This document shows positions 1-7,954 of a stretch of DNA of 64,000 nt, in pieces (position 1 is the stretch's first letter; each line of letters begins with the position of its first letter). The notes below the pieces were generated by a model. The model was not told the origin of the DNA and did not search any database. It saw only the letters and a list, made by a program, of their open reading frames with translations. Location: assembly GCA_014802105.1 (NCBI GenBank), contig JAAVCX010000028.1, positions 119,729-183,728 on the forward strand, written 5' to 3'. Position numbers and translations under genes: made by a program. This DNA is from Bacteroides sp. Its GTDB lineage: Bacteria; Bacteroidota; Bacteroidia; Bacteroidales; Muribaculaceae.

Positions 1-63
1 CCGAGGCTGTCGGGCTGACAGCTTCGGGCGGCGGATGTAAGATCAATCTGTAAGATCAGCAGT

Positions 64-3000
64 TCAGAGCACGATCTTGCTCACGCGACGGCCTGAGGCC
101 GAGGTGGAGACGAGGATGTAGACTCCGGGCTCGACTCCGTCGGCGATGGCCGAGGCATCGGTCGAGGTGGCTACGGTAACGCCGTTGACGGTGTAGAGGG
201 TGTGGATGGCGGGGCCGAAGTCGGCAATCTCGTCGATAGAGATCTCCTCGATGGCCGAGATGTTTTTGAGACCGGCCTGATAGTGCTCGAGCACTACGTC
301 GGCTGTCATAGCGCCCTTATACCAGTGGAAGTCATCGAGAGCACCCTCATAGTAGTTGTCGTGGTTGACGTTGACGTTGCCTAAGACGAAGGGCTCGTTG
401 TTGTCGGCTATGGCTCCTGTGGCGATATTGGTCTTGGATGATCCGAGCTGACCGTCGATATAGAGGTAGATGGTCTTCTTGGCATAGTCGCGCACGGCTA
501 CCAGGTGGTGCCATTTACCGTCAAAGAGGGTGGTGGCGTCGACAAATGTCTCGCCCTTGTTCTTGTCGTCGTCGATGGCGAATGTCAGGCGGTCGTAAGT
601 GGCTGTGGACTTGTGTTCGATGCCGATCCAGTTGCCGGTGGTGCCGGTGTCGGCGTTATTGGCGATGCTGCCCTTGTGGAACATGTAGGCATTGTCGTCG
701 GTGCTCTTGAACCAGAACTCAAACGAGAAGTCGTTATTGCCCATCTGTATGTCGGCGTATGCGGGCTGCTCGATGTATCCGGTAGTACCGTCAAAGACAA
801 TAGCTTTGCCGTGGACTCCGTCCTCGAGAGTGGCAGAGCCCTTGATCTCAGCCGATCCGCTGACGCCGTTAGGCACAACCTGTTTGTCGGCAGAGTTCTC
901 GAAAGTATCAAATGTATAGGCGGCTACCTCGGTGAGCTCGACGGGAGCTATGACGGTGATCGAGCCGGAGAGACGGGCGGTATTGTCGGCTCCCTCGGTG
1001 GTGAGGGTGAAGCTGAAGGTGCCGGTCTCGTCGGGGATGCCGGTGAGGGTGAATGTGCCGGCGGTCTTGTCGAGATCGAGAGTGAGCCACGAGGGGCCGT
1101 CGATGGCTACATTGGTGCAGTTGACAAATGTGCCGGTGACGGGAACGATGTTCTTGCCGGTCACGCCCTCGTAGTCGGAGCGGTTGCCGGTGAAAGCGAG
1201 GGCTGCGTCAGTGGCGAAATAGTCGGGGAGATAGAAGCCGAGGTGAGGGGGCTGGTTGTAGGCTGTGTTCTGCCAGGCGATGGCCAGTCGGTAGTTATGA
1301 TCCTCCATGAGGGTGGGGATGCGGTACTGGCTGGGGATGGTGGTCGAGAAGATGAGCAGGTCGGAGGAGTTGTTGCCGTCCCAGAGGATGATCTCCTCGC
1401 GCCAGTCGCCGAAGATGTCGGCCTGGAGGTTGGGGGTAGCCTTGGTGGTGTTGCATGAGCGCACATTGAGACCTGAGCCTATCGAGGTGTAGTCCCAGCC
1501 TTTGGTGTAGTCAGACTTGGGCTTACCTATTCGGGGGGAGCAGCCGCCGTTGCTGGTGCTGTAACGGCCGTCGAAGGTCTCGTCGAAGAGGTCGCCGTCC
1601 CAGTAGATGCGGAAGTTCATGTCGGGGGCCTTTTCGCTGATTATCGCGCCGGTGATGTCGTAGAGGACGTTCTTCTTCGCGCCGGTGGTGTGGTCTTCAC
1701 AAGAGAACTGATAGCCGCGTATCGAGGGGATAAACGCGCCGGCTATGCCGCGGCCGATATCGTTGCCTGAATTGGGCTTATACCAGATCATTTCGCCTGT
1801 CTTGGCGTCGCGCAGGGTGGCGTCATACTTGAAAACGGACGCAGTCTTCTCCTCGTGGACCATGAAGACCTCGAGACCGGGACGGTCGGGGAGGAAATCG
1901 CCGAGGTGGAGGGCGTCGCCATGACCGCCGTGGGTGCGGTGGAGCAGGGTGCCGTCATGATCGACGGCGGCCGCGCCGTAGATGATCTCGTCACAGCCGT
2001 CGTTGTCGACATCGCCCACGGTGAGAGAGTGGGCACCCTCGCCATAGAGGCCCTCACCTTTGACGTCGCTCGAGTGCATCCAGCGCTTGGTGAGCTTGGT
2101 GCCGTCGAAGTCCCAGGCGCAGACATAGGCTGCGGAGTAATAACCGCGACACATCACGATGCTGGGGTTGGCATTGTCGCCGCCGAGGTAGGCCACGCAG
2201 GCGAGATAACGCTCGGGACGGTTGTAGTTGTCGTTGGTTTGCTTACTCTCGCAGTTGCCCCACTGGGAGGCGGTGAGGATGTCGCGGGCGGGCTCGTAGT
2301 AGACTGTGGCTCGCTCGGCGCCGGTCAGACCGTCAAACACGGTGAGATACTCGGGGCCGCTGATGACGTGGCCGTTGGAGTTGGCATATTTCTTGGTCGG
2401 GTCGTCGTTGCCGAGGATCACGTTGTTGCCTTTGCCGTCCTTGGTGCCGGGGGCGGTCTTCACGGCCATTTCGGCTTTGCCGTCGCCGTCAAAGTCATAG
2501 ACCATGAACTGGGTGTAGTGGGCTCCGGCACGTATGTTGGGGCCGAGGTCGACGCGCCAGAGCTTGGTGCCGTCGAGCTTGTAGCAGTCGATATAGACGT
2601 TGCTTGTGGCGCCGTTCTCAGAATTGTCGTGAGAGTTGGCGGGATCCCATTTTACAAAGAGCTCATACTCTCCGTCGCCGTCAACGTCGCCTACCGAGCA
2701 GTCGTTGGGCGAGTAGGTGGCGCCGTTGAGAGTGGCGGGGCGGTCGAGCTTGACGCGCTTGTAGACGTCCGACTCCACGGCGGTGAGCTTGCTCTCGGAG
2801 CCGTCGGAGCCTTTGATCTGATATTTGGAAGAAGTGGTGCCGGAGGGATCCTGATAGTTAGTGCCCTCGTCGGCGAGGACTGTGTGTATCTTGATGCCGT
2901 CGCGATAGATGTCGTAGGTCATATCGCGCGAGTCGGCCGAGAGGGCGCGCCAGGAGATGAACACGCCCGATGAGGTCTTCATGGCTATCAGACCCCTGTC

Positions 3001-3090
3001 GAGGGTTTCACCCATAGGGCCGGGCTTGGCGCCCATCATGCTCAGGGAGCAGGCCGAGAGGGTGAGTAAAGAGAGTAGAATTTTCTTCAT
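64..3090 (-). CDS. Secreted rhamnogalacturonan lyase (PL11) with LamG domain and sorting tail
   Basis: Probable rhamnogalacturonan endolyase that cleaves the rhamnose-galacturonate backbone of pectin RG-I by beta-elimination outside the inner membrane. Residues 1-21 form a signal peptide (MKKILLSLLTLSACSLSMMG). Residues about 22-640 resemble the YesW/YesX (PL11) fold: an N-terminal strand-rich part (RGLIAMKTSSGVFISWRAL) followed by repeated metal-binding DxDGD blades (VGDVDGDGEYELF, YDFDGDGKAEMAV, VGDVDNDGCDEII). An Ig-like linker (about 645-715) leads to a concanavalin/LamG domain (about 720-936). The last 60 residues (LYTVNGV... GVYILVSTS... KIVL) look like a type IX secretion sorting tail. 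It is a single gene with its own promoter and no SusC/SusD partner here. A CE12 acetylesterase for the same polymer lies at 26.3 kb. Confidence 0.88.
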   Translation of the reverse strand: MKKILLSLLTLSACSLSMMGAKPGPMGETLDRGLIAMKTSSGVFISWRALSADSRDMTYDIYRDGIKIHTVLADEGTNYQDPSGTTSSKYQIKGSDGSESKLTAVESDVYKRVKLDRPATLNGATYSPNDCSVGDVDGDGEYELFVKWDPANSHDNSENGATSNVYIDCYKLDGTKLWRVDLGPNIRAGAHYTQFMVYDFDGDGKAEMAVKTAPGTKDGKGNNVILGNDDPTKKYANSNGHVISGPEYLTVFDGLTGAERATVYYEPARDILTASQWGNCESKQTNDNYNRPERYLACVAYLGGDNANPSIVMCRGYYSAAYVCAWDFDGTKLTKRWMHSSDVKGEGLYGEGAHSLTVGDVDNDGCDEIIYGAAAVDHDGTLLHRTHGGHGDALHLGDFLPDRPGLEVFMVHEEKTASVFKYDATLRDAKTGEMIWYKPNSGNDIGRGIAGAFIPSIRGYQFSCEDHTTGAKKNVLYDITGAIISEKAPDMNFRIYWDGDLFDETFDGRYSTSNGGCSPRIGKPKSDYTKGWDYTSIGSGLNVRSCNTTKATPNLQADIFGDWREEIILWDGNNSSDLLIFSTTIPSQYRIPTLMEDHNYRLAIAWQNTAYNQPPHLGFYLPDYFATDAALAFTGNRSDYEGVTGKNIVPVTGTFVNCTNVAIDGPSWLTLDLDKTAGTFTLTGIPDETGTFSFTLTTEGADNTARLSGSITVIAPVELTEVAAYTFDTFENSADKQVVPNGVSGSAEIKGSATLEDGVHGKAIVFDGTTGYIEQPAYADIQMGNNDFSFEFWFKSTDDNAYMFHKGSIANNADTGTTGNWIGIEHKSTATYDRLTFAIDDDKNKGETFVDATTLFDGKWHHLVAVRDYAKKTIYLYIDGQLGSSKTNIATGAIADNNEPFVLGNVNVNHDNYYEGALDDFHWYKGAMTADVVLEHYQAGLKNISAIEEISIDEIADFGPAIHTLYTVNGVTVATSTDASAIADGVEPGVYILVSTSASGRRVSKIVL

Positions 3091-3148
3091 GCTCGAATTT
3101 AAGGTGAAAAAGATTGATTGAATAGTTGTCTCAAGTGATAATAGACTG

Positions 3149-3156
3149 CAAATTTA
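3149..3156 (-). promoter_or_regulatory. Bacteroidales -7 box for the PL11 gene
   Basis: On the minus strand this reads TAAATTTG, matching the TAnnTTTG -7 element of the Bacteroidetes primary sigma factor. It lies about 60 bases before the PL11 start codon. Confidence 0.55.
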
Positions 3157-3201
3157 GGAAAAATTCACTAAAAGGGTCACTGAAAATTCGTTAAAAGTGA
3201 G

Positions 3202-3209
3202 TAAGTTTG
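3202..3209 (+). promoter_or_regulatory. Bacteroidales -7 box for the ROK gene
   Basis: TAAGTTTG matches TAnnTTTG and lies about 55 bases before the first possible start of the ROK gene. Together with the box at 3149-3156 it makes a compact divergent promoter region. Confidence 0.5.
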
Positions 3210-3264
3210 CGCTTGCAGGGTGTTATAATTAACAAAGTCTTATCTTTCATCCCCCCCTGCCGTT

Positions 3265-4314
3265 ATGAATACAAGTACCACAAAAAACTCTACCATTATG
3301 AAACCTTATGTAATAGGTATCGATATAGGCGGTACCAACACAGTCTTCGGAATCGTCGATGCCCGTGGTGTCGTGATAGCCAGCTCGTCGATCAAGACTC
3401 TCAAGCATGCTGATGTAAATGATTATATCGATGAGCTTTACACCAGTGTGACGCGTCTGCTCGAGGCTCACGACGCTGTCGGTAAGGTGAGCGGTATCGG
3501 TATCGGTGCCCCTAACGCCAACTATTACACCGGCACTATCGAGAAACTGGTCAATATCCCCTGGCCTACTCCTCTGCCTCTGGCTCAGATGGTAAGCGAG
3601 AAGTTTGGTATACCCGTGGCTATCACCAACGATGCCAACGCGGCCGCCATCGGAGAGATGACCTACGGTGCGGCCCGAGGCATGAAGAATTTCATTATGA
3701 TCACTCTCGGCACCGGTGTGGGCTCGGGTATCGTGATCAACGGCCAGGTGGTCTATGGCAATGACGGTTTTGCCGGCGAGCTCGGCCACCTGATAGTCAA
3801 GCGCAACAATGGCCGTCTCTGTGGCTGCGGTCGCACAGGCTGTCTCGAGGCTTACTGCTCGGCTACGGGAGTGGCACGCACGGCCCGTGAGTTCCTTGAG
3901 ACACGCACCGATCCGTCGGAACTCCGCTCGCTCGACATCGACTCCATCACCAGCAAGGATGTCTATGACGCGGCTGTCAAGGGCGACAAGCTTGCCATCG
4001 AGATATATGAATATACCGGAAAGATACTTGGCGAGGCTTTCGCCGACTTCACGGTGTTCTCGTCGCCTGAGGCCATCATCATTTTCGGCGGTCTTGCCAA
4101 GAGCGGAGATCTGCTCCTGAAGCCCTTGCGCGAGGCTATGGAGAAGTCGATGTTCCATGCTTTCAAGGGCAAGGTGAAGGTGATCCTCTCTGAACTCAAG
4201 GAAGCCGATGCCGCGGTGCTCGGCGCAAGCGCTCTGGGCTGGGAAGCCAAGATGGTTCCCGCCGTCACCCCCGATTCTCCCAATACGGCTCTCCCCACTG
4301 TTCCCAATGCCTGA
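3265..4314 (+). CDS. ROK-family sugar kinase (glucokinase-like)
   Basis: Cytoplasmic ROK-family protein, most likely an ATP-dependent glucose or N-acetylhexosamine kinase. Visible motifs are the phosphate-binding loop IDIGGTNTVFGIVD near the N terminus, NDANAAAIGE, the LGTGVGSGIVING loop, the sugar-contacting ELGH, and the ROK zinc signature CGCGRTGCLEAY with three cysteines. There is no N-terminal helix-turn-helix, so it is a kinase rather than a ROK repressor. Two starts are possible: 3265 (349 residues) and 3298 (338 residues, MKPYVIGIDIGGTNT). The later one fits the usual family start, and neither has a clear ribosome binding site. The exact sugar is not readable from sequence. Confidence 0.9.
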   Translation: MNTSTTKNSTIMKPYVIGIDIGGTNTVFGIVDARGVVIASSSIKTLKHADVNDYIDELYTSVTRLLEAHDAVGKVSGIGIGAPNANYYTGTIEKLVNIPWPTPLPLAQMVSEKFGIPVAITNDANAAAIGEMTYGAARGMKNFIMITLGTGVGSGIVINGQVVYGNDGFAGELGHLIVKRNNGRLCGCGRTGCLEAYCSATGVARTAREFLETRTDPSELRSLDIDSITSKDVYDAAVKGDKLAIEIYEYTGKILGEAFADFTVFSSPEAIIIFGGLAKSGDLLLKPLREAMEKSMFHAFKGKVKVILSELKEADAAVLGASALGWEAKMVPAVTPDSPNTALPTVPNA

Positions 4315-4342
4315 TCGGCTCAAGTCATATATCTGACATCCT

Positions 4343-4388
4343 ATAAAACTGCAACCGCCCCCATCAATGGGAGCGGTTGCAGTTTTAT
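4343..4388. terminator. Bidirectional intrinsic terminator after the ROK gene
   Basis: The arms ATAAAACTGCAACCGC and GCGGTTGCAGTTTTAT are perfect complements of 16 bases, and an inner CCCAT/ATGGG pair closes the loop. A/T runs on both edges let it act in either direction between the convergent ROK and PurF-like genes. Confidence 0.85.
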
Positions 4389-4396
4389 TTACAGAT

Positions 4397-4591
4397 GAAC
4401 TGATCTAAACTTATTACAAATTAACAATTCGAGCTTGTTTTGGAGCTAATTTTGAGGTTTTTGAGGGAGCGATGGGGCTCCATCGTGACCGATAAAACCG
4501 AAGAAATTAGCCTAAAACAAGCCGAAGGGTTAATTTCAAAGAATATTTCAGTTCTGGTTTTTAACTTTCTGTAATTAGTTTAGATCAGTTC
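4397..4591. repeat. MITE-like palindromic repeat, complete copy
   Basis: A 195-base AT-rich element framed by terminal inverted repeats. It opens with GAACTGATCTAAACT and closes with AGTTTAGATCAGTTC, a perfect 15-base match that extends to about 24 bases with two mismatches. Inner arms (TTGTTTTGGAGCTAATTTTG against the complement of AAATTAGCCTAAAACAA) are also partly complementary, and the centre holds CGATGGGGCTCCATCG. The whole element can fold on itself. It has no coding capacity. A second copy, 3 differences in 118 bases, starts at 63883. No target duplication is obvious. A non-autonomous transposable element is the simplest reading; a structured RNA is the alternative. Confidence 0.8.
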
Positions 4592-4606
4592 AATAAGTAA
4601 AGGGTC

Positions 4607-6076
4607 TTATTTGCGCGGAGTCCCGTCGGGGTTAAGTCCGTCGGGGTGGTCTTCGGCGTATGCCTGGTCGGGCTGATAGCTGGAGCCGTCAAAGCAGTGG
4701 GTGCAGATGCGCTCCTTGGGCAGGCCGATGCTCTCGATGAGGGTCTCGATCTTGCTGAAGCTCAGAGTCGAGAGCTCGAGGCGGCGACCGATCTCGGCGA
4801 CCATGCGTTCGTATTCGGGCGATCCGGTGGTGGCGTAGGCCTCGAGGTTTTTGTTGGCGTCACCCTCAAAGTCCTGAATGATCTGACGGGTGATCAGCTC
4901 CATGTCGCTCTTGGAGGAGGTGAAGCCTATGAAGGGGCAACCATAGACCAGAGGGGGACAGGAGATGCGCGCATGGACATCTTTGGCTCCACACTCGTAG
5001 AAGGTTCTGACGTTGTCGCGCAACTGGGTGCCGCGCACGATCGAGTCGTCACAGAAGATCACGCTCTTGTCCTTGAGTATGGCAGGGTTGGGGATGAGTT
5101 TCATCTTGGCTACCAGAGCGCGACGCGACTGGTGGCCGGGGGTGAAGCTACGGGGCCAGGTGGGGGTATATTTGAGCACGGCTCTCTGATAGGGGATGCC
5201 GCTCCCCTCGGCATAGCCCAGGGCATGGCCTACGCCCGAGTCGGGGATGCCACAGACACAGTCGGCCTCGGTGGGGTCTTCAAAACCCATGTGTCGGCCG
5301 GCCTCTTCACGCACGGCCTCGGTGTTGATACCCTCGTAGTCGCTGCCCGGGAAACCATAGTAGACCCACAGGAATGAGCAGATCTGGCAACGTGAGGCGG
5401 GTTTCTGAAGCACTTCGATGCTGTCGGGGCGCAGGCGCACTATCTCGCCGGGGCCTACGTCGCGCAGACGCTTGTAGTCAAGGTTGGGGAATGAGGAGCT
5501 CTCGCTGGCTGCCGCATGTGCTCCGGGCTTCTCGCCGAGCACTATGGGCGTGCGTCCCAGATAGTCGCGTGCGGCTATGATGCCGTCTTCGGTGAGTATG
5601 AGCATCGAGCATGAACCTTTGACTTTGCTGAACACCAGGTTGATGCCGTCGACAAAGGTTTTACCCATATTTATGAGCAGGGCCACGACTTCGGTCTGGT
5701 TGATGTTGTTGGCCGAGAGCTCGCTCAGGTGCATGCGCTGTTCGAGCAGTTCGGCCGCTATTTCTCGCAGATTGTTGATCTTGGCCACGGTCACCACCGC
5801 GTAGCGACCTAAGTGGGAGTTGACGATGATGGGCTGTGGGTCGGTGTCGCTGATCACTCCGAGGCCCTGATTGCCGACGAAATGATCGAGCTCGTCCTCA
5901 AATTTGGATCGGAAATAGTCGCGCTCAAGCGAGTGGATAGAGCGGTTGAACCCCTTCTCGGGGTCGTAGGTCACCATGCCGGCGCGCTTGGTGCCGAGGT
6001 GGGAATGATAGTCAGTGCCATAGAACAGGTCGTTGGCCACAGGTACGCGCGAGATCGCGCCGAAGAAACCTCCCAT
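4607..6076 (-). CDS. Amidophosphoribosyltransferase-like protein without the N-terminal catalytic Cys
   Basis: PurF-family protein of 489 residues: an N-terminal Ntn-type glutamine amidotransferase domain (about 1-225) and a C-terminal phosphoribosyltransferase domain (about 250-440). The PRPP-binding motif VIFCDDSIVRGTQ is intact, as are YGTDYHSHLGTKRAG and CGIPDSGVGHALGYAEGSGI. The chain begins MGGFFGAIS where PurF has the mature CGxxG start, so the glutaminase nucleophile is replaced by glycine. The start at 6076 is chosen over an in-frame ATG at 6121 because a promoter box covers 6119-6126 and the family begins at this MGGFFG. It may use ammonia, serve another nucleotide reaction or be regulatory; as I recall, Bacteroidales carry a second, Cys-bearing PurF elsewhere. 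Confidence 0.85.
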   Translation of the reverse strand: MGGFFGAISRVPVANDLFYGTDYHSHLGTKRAGMVTYDPEKGFNRSIHSLERDYFRSKFEDELDHFVGNQGLGVISDTDPQPIIVNSHLGRYAVVTVAKINNLREIAAELLEQRMHLSELSANNINQTEVVALLINMGKTFVDGINLVFSKVKGSCSMLILTEDGIIAARDYLGRTPIVLGEKPGAHAAASESSSFPNLDYKRLRDVGPGEIVRLRPDSIEVLQKPASRCQICSFLWVYYGFPGSDYEGINTEAVREEAGRHMGFEDPTEADCVCGIPDSGVGHALGYAEGSGIPYQRAVLKYTPTWPRSFTPGHQSRRALVAKMKLIPNPAILKDKSVIFCDDSIVRGTQLRDNVRTFYECGAKDVHARISCPPLVYGCPFIGFTSSKSDMELITRQIIQDFEGDANKNLEAYATTGSPEYERMVAEIGRRLELSTLSFSKIETLIESIGLPKERICTHCFDGSSYQPDQAYAEDHPDGLNPDGTPRK

Positions 6077-6118
6077 ATAGGATAATTGAAGGAATTGGAC
6101 GTTAAATTTTAACGACTG

Positions 6119-6126
6119 CAAAGGTA
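6119..6126 (-). promoter_or_regulatory. -7 box for the PurF-like gene
   Basis: Minus-strand TACCTTTG matches TAnnTTTG. It overlaps the upstream alternative start codon at 6121, so translation should begin at 6076. Confidence 0.6.
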
Positions 6127-6164
6127 GAAAAAAATCTCAAAACCACAGTTATGATTTTGAGATT
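6127..6164 (-). terminator. Intrinsic terminator of the unknown-function operon
   Basis: On the minus strand a 10-base stem, AATCTCAAAA with TTTTGAGATT, is followed at once by a run of seven T. It sits 50 bases after the last gene of the leftward operon and ends that transcript just before the PurF-like promoter. Confidence 0.8.
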
Positions 6165-6213
6165 ATGAAAAAAGATTATCGCAGTAGGACGGTCAATCCT
6201 GCAATGGAGGGTA

Positions 6214-6699
6214 CTACCACATGGACTCCCCTTTGCGCAGGACATTTACTTTATGTATCCTGTCGGACGATAGCTTGTACTCATTTTTCAGGCTACCGTC
6301 TTCCCACCAAACTCTTTCGGTGCCATCAGGAGTGCAGGTGGTGAAAAATCTACTTCCTCGGCCGTTCAACTCACCGACTTCGCTGATAAATAAATGTTTG
6401 ATAAAATTACCGTTTATATCATATAGAGTGTAGCAGGATGAATTGCTTACTAAAAACCAGGTTACACCGCAACAAGCTCCCGCCCAGTTCTTTTCGGTCA
6501 ACCCTGCGTCCTTTAAGTCGACGGTCTTGGAAATACCGTTATAATCAAGCGAGTCGATATTGCGATATTTAATCCGCACTCTTGGAAAGATTATATACTT
6601 TTGAAGTGACTTTCTTCCATAGATGTTTGTTAGGGGTGGTGTCATACCAATCTTTGAAAGAGTCACCTTTATAGAGTGTATATACATACTGTCTTCCAT
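6214..6699 (-). CDS. Hypothetical protein, possibly the C-terminal half of a broken gene
   Basis: An open frame of 161 residues from the ATG at 6699. I do not recognise it. From about residue 40 onward the protein looks genuine (IKYRNIDSLDYNG, WAGACCGVTWFLVS, CTPDGTERVWWEDGS) and could form strand-rich repeats. There is no signal peptide. The first 40 residues are less convincing, because the preceding gene's frame, read past its TGA stop, gives a more protein-like sequence over the same bases (about 6569-6700). So this is either a separate gene starting one base after the upstream stop, or the tail of one longer gene damaged by a stop and a frameshift. It is the last gene before the terminator at 6127-6164. 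Confidence 0.5.
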   Translation of the reverse strand: MEDSMYIHSIKVTLSKIGMTPPLTNIYGRKSLQKYIIFPRVRIKYRNIDSLDYNGISKTVDLKDAGLTEKNWAGACCGVTWFLVSNSSCYTLYDINGNFIKHLFISEVGELNGRGSRFFTTCTPDGTERVWWEDGSLKNEYKLSSDRIHKVNVLRKGESMW

Positions 6700-6700
6700 T

Positions 6701-6895
6701 TCAATAGCAGTCCTTGAAGTTGTTGAAACGAACCATCCAATGGGCGACTTTCTCGCGGTCGAATTGCTGACGGTCGATTTCGCTTTCGCGCCTGGGGTGG
6801 AGCGTTGCGTTATTGCCGTCGCCCATGTGCTGCGCCCAGCTAAGTTCGGCGTAGGGAGAGTCCTGACGTTGCCCGATGTGGTGGAGCTCATTCAT
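6701..6895 (-). CDS. Small hypothetical protein, possibly interrupted by TGA
   Basis: Codes for 64 residues (MNELHHIGQRQDSPYAELSW, later EIDRQQFDREKVAHWMVRF) and stops at TGA in the context CTAT-TGA-AAT. Without that stop the same frame continues to 6569 with a plausible protein (NGRQYVYTLYKGDSF, DWYDTTPNKHLWKKV). The TGA may therefore be a nonsense mutation or sequence error in a gene whose intact form is longer, and a further frame change would join it to the 6214-6699 frame. It is hydrophilic and rich in His, Arg and aromatics, with no signal peptide or membrane segment. I do not recognise the family. It starts 6 bases after the upstream membrane-protein gene. Confidence 0.5.
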   Translation of the reverse strand: MNELHHIGQRQDSPYAELSWAQHMGDGNNATLHPRRESEIDRQQFDREKVAHWMVRFNNFKDCY

Positions 6896-6901
6896 CGTTG
6901 G

Positions 6902-7390
6902 TTAAAGCATCAGGGCGTAGATGAAAGCTCCGATGTGGAAACTTACTGCAAATCGGCTGAGTCCGTAGAGGGCTGACTCCTGAAATTTTGTGGCGTTGCT
7001 ATTGGCGTAGAGCCAGCGCAACGACACTACTTCATAAAAATTGTTGACAGCAAAAACCGCTGCGACTGTCCCAAAAGCGAGTCCGAAGCCCCCGGCTATG
7101 CAGGAGTTGAGAACCAGGGAGCCGGAGGGCACGTCGATCCATAGCATCAGGAAGAAGATGCCCATCGCAGTCAGCAATAGGCTGAAGAGGTCTCCTACCG
7201 TGTTTTTTACCCACGCGCATCCGCCGGCACACAATACAAGGAAAGACAGAAACATCACGCTGCCCCACATAGATGTGTCGCTGAAGCGCATCTCGGGATG
7301 CCGGGATAAGAATATCCATGTGAAAGGCAATAATATCATTATCCCGAAAATCTCGAGGTTGGCTATCGCCCAAGCAAGAAAGGTTTTCAT
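6902..7390 (-). CDS. Hypothetical four-helix membrane protein
   Basis: A 162-residue protein made mostly of hydrophobic segments: about 4-25 (LAWAIANLEIFGIMILLPF), 43-60 (VMFLSFLVLCAGGCAW), 67-85 (LFSLLLTAMGIFFLMLWI), 93-113 (GGFGLAFGTVAAVFAV) and a weak one at the C terminus. It is probably an inner membrane protein with four or five spans. No catalytic motif or known family is recognisable. It sits 12 bases downstream of the DUF4112-like gene and 6 bases before the next one, so it belongs to the same operon and may form part of one membrane assembly. Confidence 0.7.
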   Translation of the reverse strand: MKTFLAWAIANLEIFGIMILLPFTWIFLSRHPEMRFSDTSMWGSVMFLSFLVLCAGGCAWVKNTVGDLFSLLLTAMGIFFLMLWIDVPSGSLVLNSCIAGGFGLAFGTVAAVFAVNNFYEVVSLRWLYANSNATKFQESALYGLSRFAVSFHIGAFIYALML

Positions 7391-7402
7391 AAGGATGATT
7401 TT

Positions 7403-7939
7403 TTAGAACAGACCTACGATCCAGTCGTATATTTTCATGATCAGAGTGTAGAAAGCATAGAGTATAAAACCGATTATGGCAAGCACTATCACAGCCTGTA
7501 CGGTTTTGCGATTAATCTCCTCGATTGTTTCCTCGTCATTCTCAACATAGCCGACTATCAGACGGTAAGCCATCTTGTTGGATTTGAAGAAAGCGTCGAC
7601 AATATCGCCGGCAAATGGGATTGCACCGACAATGAGATCGAGAATCGTCAGGTAGATTATTACTATCGTGAGTTTGATAGAGTGGAGTTTGCATGTGGCG
7701 ACATAGAGTGCCGGAAGATTGGCGATAGAAGAGAGCAGGTCGCCGAATCCTGGTATGAAGAAGCCCACGATCGGGTCGAGAAACCAGTCATCATATTTTT
7801 TTGCATAATACATGAGGGTGAACGAGGTGGACTCGGCAAGAGTCTCAGCCTGTCGGGATTCCTCTTCCAGATATTCGCTTGCTACATCCCTGATATTGGA
7901 ATAGTCGGTCAAATCAACGGGTTTTATTACGTTTCCCAT
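7403..7939 (-). CDS. DUF4112-like membrane protein
   Basis: A 178-residue protein. Its central part (about 45-135) matches the DUF4112 pattern as I know it: DPIVGFFIPGFGDLLSSI, then a hydrophobic stretch, then DLIVGAIPFAGDIVDAFFKS and NKMAYRL. This paired GxGD/GxIPxxGDxxD motif is typical of that uncharacterised family. A last membrane segment (about 148-172, VIVLAIIGFILYAFYTLI) follows. DUF4112 proteins are usually stand-alone. Here the protein carries an extra N-terminal part of about 40 residues and an extra C-terminal helix, and is embedded in an operon of unknown proteins. The start at 7939 lies 15 bases after the upstream gene. Confidence 0.7.
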   Translation of the reverse strand: MGNVIKPVDLTDYSNIRDVASEYLEEESRQAETLAESTSFTLMYYAKKYDDWFLDPIVGFFIPGFGDLLSSIANLPALYVATCKLHSIKLTIVIIYLTILDLIVGAIPFAGDIVDAFFKSNKMAYRLIVGYVENDEETIEEINRKTVQAVIVLAIIGFILYAFYTLIMKIYDWIVGLF

Positions 7940-7954
7940 GGTTGTTGTTTGTCG

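Noticed and set aside
505..1458. Long rightward frame (317 codons) over the PL11 gene
   Set aside because: It is antisense to a clear catalytic domain and has a low-complexity Val/Gly/Asp composition typical of mirror frames in GC-rich genes.
1855..2973. 372-codon rightward frame over the PL11 gene
   Set aside because: Also antisense shadow; no start signal, no motif, and biased composition.
4343..4388. Terminator hairpin as part of the MITE
   Set aside because: The second repeat copy lacks this hairpin and begins at GAACTG, so the terminator is separate.
6701..6703. TGA read as an amino acid
   Set aside because: Neighbouring genes use TGA as a normal stop and no selenocysteine machinery or insertion element is visible; nonsense mutation or true stop is simpler.
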